This document shows, piece after piece, positions 26,373 to 31,932 of a DNA stretch of 31,932 nucleotides. The DNA comes from JBMOGA01 sp049318625. Its GTDB lineage: Bacteria; Pseudomonadota; Alphaproteobacteria; Rhizobiales; Hyphomicrobiaceae. The notes beneath the pieces were generated by a model. That model was given only the letters and a program-made list of their open reading frames with translations, searched no databases and was not told the origin of the DNA. Position 1 is the first letter of the stretch. The number at the start of each line of letters is the position of its first letter. The DNA lies in contig JBMOGA010000048.1 of NCBI GenBank assembly GCA_049318625.1, positions 1-31,932 of the forward strand, in the 5' to 3' direction. Position numbers and translations under genes: made by a program.

Positions 26373-27368
26373 TCAACCGGCCAGTTCAGGTCCACGATGC
26401 CGCATTTCGGAGGGGGTGTGGACAGGCGCGGCGGGATCGATGGGCGAACGGTCGCCCAGTGGCGCCGTGCCATTCTGCTTGCGGCGCTGAAACTCGGCCT
26501 CGAGTGGCTTCTCGAGGTCGCGGCGATCGGTCTTCATCGGGACGCCATAGTGGACCAGAAGCCACTCCAGGTTATCGTAAATATCGTTGCGGCCAATGCT
26601 CACGCGACTCCACCAGAAGACGAGCCGGTAGTCCGCATAGAACCTCTCGATCATCGGGCTGATGGTCTCCGCGATGATCTTCTTGTCGAATTCGCCGGCC
26701 CGAACACCGCGCGCCAGATACTCGAGATAGTTGAAGACGTAGCGGATCGAGTCGATCGCGGGAACCCGATCCTTGGTGAAGCCGTCCGGGGCGTCATACG
26801 CGCGATACAACTGCAAGAGCCGCTCCAGATGCGCAACCTCGCTCAAGGTGTCGTTGTACGGGATCTCAGCGAAGATGTTGCGCCGGTTCTCCTGAAACTC
26901 CTTGCTGGTCATGAGCTGCAGGATGGCATTCAGGGTGTGGGATACGCGCGCGTTGGACATCGCCAGGTAATTCGTGACGACCCAGCCGATGGTCGCAACC
27001 CAACTGGCCATGATCGCCAAGAGGCCCGCGGTGCGCACGTTCGGCGAGGCTTCGCGATAGACCTCGAAAGCCAAGTTGGCGAAAAACACGGTGAAGAACA
27101 GCACCAACAGCAGCAGCACGACACCGGTGCGCCGGGACCGATAGGTGTAGAAGACGGCCGTCTGGATGAAGGCCACGGTCAGCGCCACGGCGCTGGTGGC
27201 AGCCGCTGTTTCGTACCACGGCAGCGAGGCTGCCAGATCTACGAGATAGGGGCTTTGCAGGACGATGTAGATCGACCACGCGGACAAAACGAAAAAGACC
27301 GTCGCGAGGACGATCTTGATATCGAAGTCCAGATCTCTCTTCTTGGAACCCTTGTGGCGTCTCGCCAT
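26373..27368 (-). CDS. DUF4760-like four-helix membrane protein
   Basis: A 331-residue protein. After a basic N terminus (MARRHKGSKKRDLDFD) come four hydrophobic segments at about 18-37, 54-75, 82-104 and 113-136. A soluble helical C-terminal part follows with SHTLNAILQLMTSKEFQENR, YVFNYLEYLARGVRAGEFD and ERFYADYRLVFWW, a pattern I recognise as DUF4760-like; the domain has no known function. The last 40 residues are polar and disordered. ATG 27368 has GGGGG 8 nt upstream; an upstream TTG frame extension is not credible. It sits between priA and atpH, which I expect to be adjacent in this group, and its upstream spacer is visibly AT-richer than its neighbours, so acquisition by transfer is possible. 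Confidence 0.75.
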   Translation of the reverse strand: MARRHKGSKKRDLDFDIKIVLATVFFVLSAWSIYIVLQSPYLVDLAASLPWYETAAATSAVALTVAFIQTAVFYTYRSRRTGVVLLLLVLFFTVFFANLAFEVYREASPNVRTAGLLAIMASWVATIGWVVTNYLAMSNARVSHTLNAILQLMTSKEFQENRRNIFAEIPYNDTLSEVAHLERLLQLYRAYDAPDGFTKDRVPAIDSIRYVFNYLEYLARGVRAGEFDKKIIAETISPMIERFYADYRLVFWWSRVSIGRNDIYDNLEWLLVHYGVPMKTDRRDLEKPLEAEFQRRKQNGTAPLGDRSPIDPAAPVHTPSEMRHRGPELAG

Positions 27369-27425
27369 CTTGCCCCCGTCTGCACCCGCAGATGAGAACA
27401 AAACACAAACGCCATCGCGTGTGAG

Positions 27426-27449
27426 CCTAGGTGTCTACCCAGGTGTTCA
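27426..27449. repeat. Imperfect 12-bp tandem repeat upstream of the DUF4760-like gene
   Basis: Two adjacent 12-mers, CCTAGGTGTCTA and CCCAGGTGTTCA, match at 9 of 12 positions and share AGGTGT at 27429-27434 and 27441-27446. They lie 58-81 bp before the DUF4760-like start, in a 201-bp AT-richer spacer. A single ACACCT on the same strand (AGGTGT reversed) occurs further up. They may be binding sites on one helical face, though the spacing of 12 rather than 10-11 bp weakens this. Confidence 0.3.
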
Positions 27450-27569
27450 CTTCCCGACACCGACAGTGCGCAGCATGCCGCACTCCCCCAGAAATCATCA
27501 GTTGCCTGTATGTACCCGCATCACGGCTTAATCAAGATGATTGTCGACACCTGTTGATAATTCTTGAAC

Positions 27570-29789
27570 TCACAGGAAGCTGTACGGGTCGATGTCCACG
27601 GTCAGGCGCAGGTCGCCCTTGGGAACGGGAACATCGTTCAGCCAGGTTCTCAGGTAGCTCTGGATATCGAGATCGCGCGGGGCTTTGACGAGGAGACGCC
27701 AGCGGTGACGGCCGCGGACGACGGCGAGCGGCGCTTCGGCCGGTCCGAACACCGCGATGCGCTCGGACGGGGGGGCGCGGCGGGCGATCTCGCGGGCATA
27801 GGCCTCGGCCTGCTCCTTGAAGCGGGCCGAGACGACCAAGGCGGCGAGCCGGCCGTAGGGCGGATAGAGGGCCGCCTGGCGCTGACCGATCTCGCGCTCC
27901 AGGAAGGCCTCGCGGTCGCCGCGCACGATCGCCTCCATGACCGGGTGTTCGGGCATGTGGGTCTGGATGAATCCGCGTCCCTCGGCGAACGAGCGGCCGG
28001 CGCGGCCGGTGACCTGATGGAGCAGTTGGAAGGTGCGCTCGGCCGCCCGGGGGTCGCCGCCCTGCGCCAGTCCGAGATCACCATCGACGACACCCACCGT
28101 CGCCAGCAGCGGGAAGTGATGGCCCTTCGCGACCATCTGGGTGCCGATCACGATGTCGATGTCGCCGGATTCGATCGTGCGGATGATCTCGCGCATCTCG
28201 ACCAAGCCCGGCACGAGATCGCTCGACAAGAGCGCGAGCCGGGCCTCCGGGAACCGCTCCTGCACCTCCTCTGCGATGCGCTCGACCCCCGGCCCGCAGG
28301 CCACGAGGGCGTCCGGTTCTCCGCATTTGGGGCACTTCTCGGGGATCGGCAGCGAGAACCCGCAGTGGTGGCAGTGGAGGCGGCGGCGGAAGCGGTGTTC
28401 GACGAGCCACGCGGTGCACTGCGGGCAGTCGATGCGATGGCCGCAGGCGCGGCAGAGCGTCAACGGCGCATAGCCGCGCCGGTTGAGGAACAGCAGGGAT
28501 TGGCGCCCGGCCGCCATCGTCTCGCCGAGCGCCGTGACGAGCGGTGGCGCCAGCCAGCGACCCTTCTCCGGCGGGTCGCGACGCAGGTCGATCGGCGTGA
28601 TCTCGGGCAGTTCCACGCCCGAGAACCGGCCCGGCAGAACCAGATGTCGATAGCGCCCCGTGCGGGCGTTGACGTGGCTCTCGAGAGAGGGCGTCGCGGA
28701 GGCCAGCACGACCGGCGCACCCCCGAGGCTGCCGCGCACGACGGCCATGTCGCGGCCCTGATAGTGCACGCGATCGTCCTGCTTGAAGCCCGGATCGTGC
28801 TCCTCGTCGACGATGATGAGACCCAGATCGACGAACGGCAGGAACAGCGCCGAGCGGGCGCCGACGACAACGCGAGCCTCGCCGGTTGCGGCGGCGCGCC
28901 ACACGCGGGCCCGCTCCGGCGACGACAGGGCCGAATGCCACTCGACCGGCCGGCAGCCGAATCGGCCTTCGAACCGGCTCATGAATTGGCCGGTCAGCGC
29001 GATCTCCGGCAGCATGATGAGGGCTTGATGGCCCTTTTCGAGGACCCGCGAGACGGCTTCGAAATAAACCTCGGTCTTGCCGGACCCGGTGACACCGTCG
29101 ATCAGCGAGACCGAATAGTTGCCGGCATCGACCGCCGCACGCAGCGTGTCGACGGCTTGCTGCTGCGCATCGTTGAAGCTGTTGGCCCGGAAGGCCGGAT
29201 CGGGATGCGGGTAGCGGCGCTCCGGGATCGCGACCTCGACCAACTGGCCGGCGGCGACCAAGCCGTCGACCACGCTGGTCGTGCAGGCGGCCTCGGTGGC
29301 GAGCGCCGATTTTGCACGGACCAATCCGTCGGCCGCGATGTCCATGGCGCGGCGGCGGGCCGGCGTCATGCGCGGCGGCTCGGGCGCGCCATCGACGACG
29401 CGGACGCCAGTGCGGGGCTTCTGCGGCTCGAACACGGCTTGAGCGCCCATCATCATGCGCACAACCATGCCGAGTGGGCTCAAGGTGTAGCGGGCCACCC
29501 ACTCGGCGAAGCGCAACGACAGAATCGGCAAGGCGGGCACGTCGAGCGGCGCGATGATGGCCTTCAACTTGCGCGCATCGACCGCCTTGCCCTCGCCGAC
29601 TTCGCGATCCCAAACGATGCCGATCCGGCTCTGCGGACCGAACGGGACCAGGACGAAACAGCCCGGCGGCAAATCGGCGTCTGCCGGCGCCAAGTAATCG
29701 TAAGTCTGGTCGAGCGCCACGGGCAGCAGCACGGGCAATCGCCGCAGCGCCGCCCGGTCTGGTAACGAGAGCTCGAGAAGACTGGTCAA
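27570..29789 (-). CDS. priA: Primosomal protein N' (replication restart helicase PriA)
   Basis: A 739-residue 3'-5' DNA helicase that reloads DnaB at stalled forks. The N-terminal 3'-end-binding domain shows VLLPVALDQTYDYLAP; the Walker A GVTGSGKT is at 232-239, the DEEH box at 328-331, and the eight-Cys zinc region includes CRACGHRIDCPQC and CHHCGFSLPIPEKCPKCG. Motif V IGTQMVAKGHHFP and motif VI QVTGRAGR follow. The predicted start is a TTG without a clear RBS; an internal GTG near Val20 would remove the beginning of the family alignment. It is divergent from the transaldolase gene across 85 bp. Confidence 0.97.
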   Translation of the reverse strand: MTSLLELSLPDRAALRRLPVLLPVALDQTYDYLAPADADLPPGCFVLVPFGPQSRIGIVWDREVGEGKAVDARKLKAIIAPLDVPALPILSLRFAEWVARYTLSPLGMVVRMMMGAQAVFEPQKPRTGVRVVDGAPEPPRMTPARRRAMDIAADGLVRAKSALATEAACTTSVVDGLVAAGQLVEVAIPERRYPHPDPAFRANSFNDAQQQAVDTLRAAVDAGNYSVSLIDGVTGSGKTEVYFEAVSRVLEKGHQALIMLPEIALTGQFMSRFEGRFGCRPVEWHSALSSPERARVWRAAATGEARVVVGARSALFLPFVDLGLIIVDEEHDPGFKQDDRVHYQGRDMAVVRGSLGGAPVVLASATPSLESHVNARTGRYRHLVLPGRFSGVELPEITPIDLRRDPPEKGRWLAPPLVTALGETMAAGRQSLLFLNRRGYAPLTLCRACGHRIDCPQCTAWLVEHRFRRRLHCHHCGFSLPIPEKCPKCGEPDALVACGPGVERIAEEVQERFPEARLALLSSDLVPGLVEMREIIRTIESGDIDIVIGTQMVAKGHHFPLLATVGVVDGDLGLAQGGDPRAAERTFQLLHQVTGRAGRSFAEGRGFIQTHMPEHPVMEAIVRGDREAFLEREIGQRQAALYPPYGRLAALVVSARFKEQAEAYAREIARRAPPSERIAVFGPAEAPLAVVRGRHRWRLLVKAPRDLDIQSYLRTWLNDVPVPKGDLRLTVDIDPYSFL

Positions 29790-29874
29790 GGTCGGGGCCG
29801 GCCGCTAAAGACGCTGAGAATCGCAGCTAGCCTATAGCCCAGGATGGGGCGACGGCGAGGCAAGGAAAACGCAC

Positions 29875-30531
29875 ATGAAGTTCTTCGTCGATACCGCCGA
29901 CGTGTCCGAGATCAAGGAGTTGGCGGCAACCGGTATGGTCGACGGGGCGACCACCAACCCGACACTGGTTGCCAAGGCGGGCCGCGATTTCAAGACGATC
30001 ATCGCCGAAATCTGTGCCCTCGTGCCGGGACCGGTCTCGGCCGAGGTCGCCGCGACCGACTACGCGGGCATGATGGCGGAGGCGCGGGTTCTCACCAAGA
30101 TCGCGCCCAACGTCACCATCAAGGTGCCGCTGACGTGGGACGGCCTCAAGGCGTGCCGGGAACTGACCGGCGAGGGGACGATGGTCAACGTCACCCTGTG
30201 CTTCTCGGCCAATCAGGCGCTGCTGGCGGCCAAGGCGGGCGCGACGTTCGTCTCGCCGTTCATCGGCCGGCTCGACGACACCGGCATCGACGGCATGGAA
30301 CTCATCGCCGAGATCCGCACGATCTTCGACAACTACGTCGACCTCACGACCGAGATCCTCGCCGCCTCGATCCGGACCGTCGGCCACGTCAAGCAGGTGG
30401 CGATGATCGGTGCCGACGTGGCGACGCTGCCGCCTTCCACATTGAAGTCGTTGATCGCGCATCCGCTGACCGACAAGGGGCTGGAGATGTTCGTGGCCGA
30501 CTGGAAGAAGTCGGGCCAGAAGATCCTCTGA
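29875..30531 (+). CDS. tal: Transaldolase, TalC/Fsa-type small subfamily
   Basis: A 218-residue TIM-barrel class I aldolase. The Schiff-base Lys83 lies in NVTIKVPLTWDGLKAC; TTNPT (26-30) and CFSANQALLAAKAGA are signatures. Relatives split into fructose-6-phosphate aldolases (active-site Gln and Tyr) and true transaldolases (Glu and Phe). Here the aligned residues are Glu57 in SAEVAAT and Phe129 in SPFIGR, with Thr107 in VNVTLCF. I therefore favour transaldolase activity in the pentose phosphate pathway over the common label Fsa. It follows priA divergently and precedes xerC, a common arrangement in this order. Confidence 0.92.
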   Translation: MKFFVDTADVSEIKELAATGMVDGATTNPTLVAKAGRDFKTIIAEICALVPGPVSAEVAATDYAGMMAEARVLTKIAPNVTIKVPLTWDGLKACRELTGEGTMVNVTLCFSANQALLAAKAGATFVSPFIGRLDDTGIDGMELIAEIRTIFDNYVDLTTEILAASIRTVGHVKQVAMIGADVATLPPSTLKSLIAHPLTDKGLEMFVADWKKSGQKIL

Positions 30532-30650
30532 AACGGCGGCGCGACGGCCGGCCTCTCGCCGTGACGCGGGTCCGCGTCCGCTCGGCCGATCGTCGATTTT
30601 CAACCATGTCGCCGCTATTGGCGGCCGCTCGTCTCGGTTGTGCCGTGGCG

Positions 30651-30677
30651 GCAAGCGATCCTTAAGGAATCGTTTGC
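30651..30677. promoter_or_regulatory. Long dyad immediately upstream of xerC
   Basis: Arms GCAAGCGAT (30651-30659) and ATCGTTTGC (30669-30677) match at 8 of 9 positions and flank CCTTAAGG, itself palindromic; TCCTTAAGGA (30659-30668) is a perfect 10-bp palindrome. The site ends 12 bp before the xerC ATG. It also contains TTAA-N7-TTTG, a partial match to the CtrA box TTAA-N7-TTAA. Its position suggests an operator or an mRNA stem-loop affecting xerC translation. Confidence 0.45.
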
Positions 30678-30689
30678 AATCCTGGCGCC

Positions 30690-31661
30690 ATGACGAACCC
30701 GTTGGAAACCTTTTCGAGCCGTGACGCGAACCCGCTCGATGCCGATGCGGCCGCGGCGGTCACGGCTTGGCTCGACCATGTTAGCGATCACCGCAGCGGC
30801 AGTGCCCACACGCGCGAGGCCTACCGGCGCGACGTCGACCAGCTCGCCACCTTCCTCTTCCGCCGCAGTGGGCGCGCCGTCACACTGGACGACCTCGGCC
30901 AGATCGACGCCCGCACGGTGCGCAGCTTCCTCGCGAGCCGCCGGGCCAAAGGGATCGACAGCCGGTCGCTGGCGCGGACGCTGTCGGCGCTGCGCAGCCT
31001 GTTCCGCTGGCTAGAGGCCGAGACGATCCTCAAGAATCGGGTTCTGCTGCAGGTAGCGGCCCCCAAGATCCGGGCCGGCGTGCCGAAACCGCTCACCGTG
31101 GAGAAGGCGACCGCCGTGGTGACGCCGGGTGGCGCGGAGCATCTCGACTGGGTGGTGGCACGCGACATGGCCGTGCTGCTGCTGCTGTACGGATCGGGCC
31201 TGCGGATCTCGGAAGCGCTCTCGCTTACGGCGCAGACGGCGCCGACACGGATGCGCGACGTGATCCGTATCCAGGGCAAGGGCGGCAAGGAACGGCTCGT
31301 TCCGGTGTTGCCTCTGACCGTCACAGCTATCGAGCGCTATCGTGCGCTTTGCCCCTATCCGCTCGACGGTGATGCACCCTTGTTCGTCGGTGCCAAGGGT
31401 GGACCGCTCAAGGCCCGCATCATCCAACTGGTGATGGAACGCCTGCGCGACCAGATCGGACTGCCGGCGACAGCGACTCCGCATGCGCTGCGCCACTCGT
31501 TCGCGACCCATCTCCTCTCGGCCGGTGCCGATCTGCGGCAGATCCAGGAGCTGCTGGGCCATGCTTCGTTGTCGACCACGCAGGTCTACACCGACGTCGA
31601 CCGTGATCGACTGCTGGCCGTCTACGACAGCGCACATCCCCGCGCGCAACGCACTGCCTGA
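30690..31661 (+). CDS. xerC: Tyrosine recombinase XerC
   Basis: A 323-residue site-specific recombinase that with XerD resolves chromosome dimers at dif. The N-terminal SAM-like domain (about 20-112) has RSGSAHTREAYRRDVDQL; the catalytic residues are Arg172 in YGSGLRISEAL, Lys197 in GKGGKERLVPV, His265 and Arg268 in PHALRHSFATHLL, His291 in LLGHASLSTT and nucleophile Tyr300 in QVYTDV. All are intact. The RBS is weak and a large dyad ends 12 bp before the ATG. The chromosomal setting beside priA and atp fits a housekeeping XerC rather than a mobile integrase. Confidence 0.95.
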   Translation: MTNPLETFSSRDANPLDADAAAAVTAWLDHVSDHRSGSAHTREAYRRDVDQLATFLFRRSGRAVTLDDLGQIDARTVRSFLASRRAKGIDSRSLARTLSALRSLFRWLEAETILKNRVLLQVAAPKIRAGVPKPLTVEKATAVVTPGGAEHLDWVVARDMAVLLLLYGSGLRISEALSLTAQTAPTRMRDVIRIQGKGGKERLVPVLPLTVTAIERYRALCPYPLDGDAPLFVGAKGGPLKARIIQLVMERLRDQIGLPATATPHALRHSFATHLLSAGADLRQIQELLGHASLSTTQVYTDVDRDRLLAVYDSAHPRAQRTA

Positions 31662-31682
31662 TCCTGTTTGGAGTCGCGATTC

Positions 31683-31932
31683 ATGACCCGCTTGCGATCG
31701 ATCATCGGCCCTTGCCTTGCGCTCGCATTGGCCCTTCTGCCTCAGGCGACCGGTGCCGAGGCCGCGTGCGGCGGCAAGGACCTTCTGGCGGAGCTTGCCT
31801 CGGCCGATCCGGCTGCGCATCAGCGCGTGTTGGCCAGCGCGGCCGAGACGGCCAACGCTTCGAGCATTCTGTGGAGAGTTGAGAAGGCCGGGCTCCCGGC
31901 TTCGTGGTTGTTCGGCACCGTGCATCTTTCGG
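31683..31932 (+). CDS. TraB/GumN-family protein, N-terminal part (cut by window end)
   Basis: The first 83 codons of a gene continuing past the window. MTRLRSIIGPCLALALALL is a signal peptide with probable cleavage near ATGAEA. The SILWRVEKAGLPASWLFGTVHLS stretch is the N-terminal signature (GTxH) of the TraB/GumN family, thought to be peptidase-like proteins in the periplasm. Its start lies 21 bp after the xerC stop, suggesting cotranscription. Activity cannot be judged from the fragment. Confidence 0.8.
   Translation, partial: MTRLRSIIGPCLALALALLPQATGAEAACGGKDLLAELASADPAAHQRVLASAAETANASSILWRVEKAGLPASWLFGTVHLS

Noticed and set aside
27396..27410. GAAC-N7-AAAC, one mismatch from the alphaproteobacterial LexA box, upstream of the DUF4760-like gene
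   Set aside because: Single-mismatch matches to this 8-base motif occur many times by chance in a window of this size. Position alone does not support SOS control.
28078..29613. 511-codon minus-strand frame inside priA
   Set aside because: It is an Arg/Gly-rich alternative frame of priA, which carries all helicase motifs.
30690..31661. A mobile-element integrase linked to the remnant at the left edge
   Set aside because: The sequence and length fit housekeeping XerC, it sits next to priA and transaldolase, and it does not resemble the ACRHGG-type integrase remnant at the left edge.

Overview
The window looks like a chromosomal segment of a high-GC alphaproteobacterium, most likely of the order Hyphomicrobiales (Rhizobiales). 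Three things support this: the F1-ATPase operon atpHAGDC has no F0 genes and sits beside priA; a cobalamin adenosyltransferase lies next to a HIG1 mini-protein and an etfBA/3-hydroxybutyryl-CoA dehydrogenase block; and the RppH-type Nudix genes follow ctpA and envC. Nearly all genes are housekeeping, and I saw no CRISPR array, intact phage or insertion sequence. The genus cannot be told from the sequence alone.

Left edge (1-4.8 kb). The C-terminal end of a tyrosine integrase lies 57 bp from the 3' end of a tRNA-Arg(ACG), which suggests a decayed integration site. Beyond the tRNA, three minus-strand genes form an apparent operon: a TVP38/TMEM64 membrane protein, a mercuric-reductase-like FAD disulfide oxidoreductase, and an orphan histidine kinase.

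4.8-12.2 kb. The rpmH-rnpA-yidC-yihA ribosome/membrane-biogenesis operon runs on the plus strand behind a good sigma70-type promoter and is followed by a small membrane-anchored hypothetical. Convergent to it is an unusual 588-residue protein: two Clp-N repeats, a long Pro/Gln/Ala-rich linker carrying a helix like the N terminus of PopZ, a beta-rich domain and a C-terminal membrane anchor, with no AAA+ module. Divergent from it are argB and a HAD-family pyrimidine 5'-nucleotidase-like gene.

12.2-16.7 kb. Minus-strand genes HIG1 mini-protein, adenosyltransferase, rhomboid protease, etfB, etfA and 3-hydroxybutyryl-CoA dehydrogenase link acyl-CoA and electron-transfer metabolism.

16.7-21 kb. 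On the plus strand are envC (degenerate LytM), ctpA (overlapping by 4 nt) and two tandem RppH-like Nudix hydrolases.

21-30 kb. The minus-strand F1-ATPase operon has a small CxxC protein inserted between atpD and atpC. A DUF4760-like four-helix membrane protein lies between atpH and priA. These are the two departures from the compact arrangement I expect in this group.

30-32 kb. A transaldolase (talC/fsa family, with transaldolase-type active-site residues), xerC preceded by a long dyad, and the start of a TraB/GumN-family gene cut by the window edge.

No single obvious new defence or biosynthetic system stands out. The best candidates for something undescribed are the Clp-N/PopZ-helix membrane protein, the CxxC protein inside the atp operon, and the TVP38-oxidoreductase-kinase operon.
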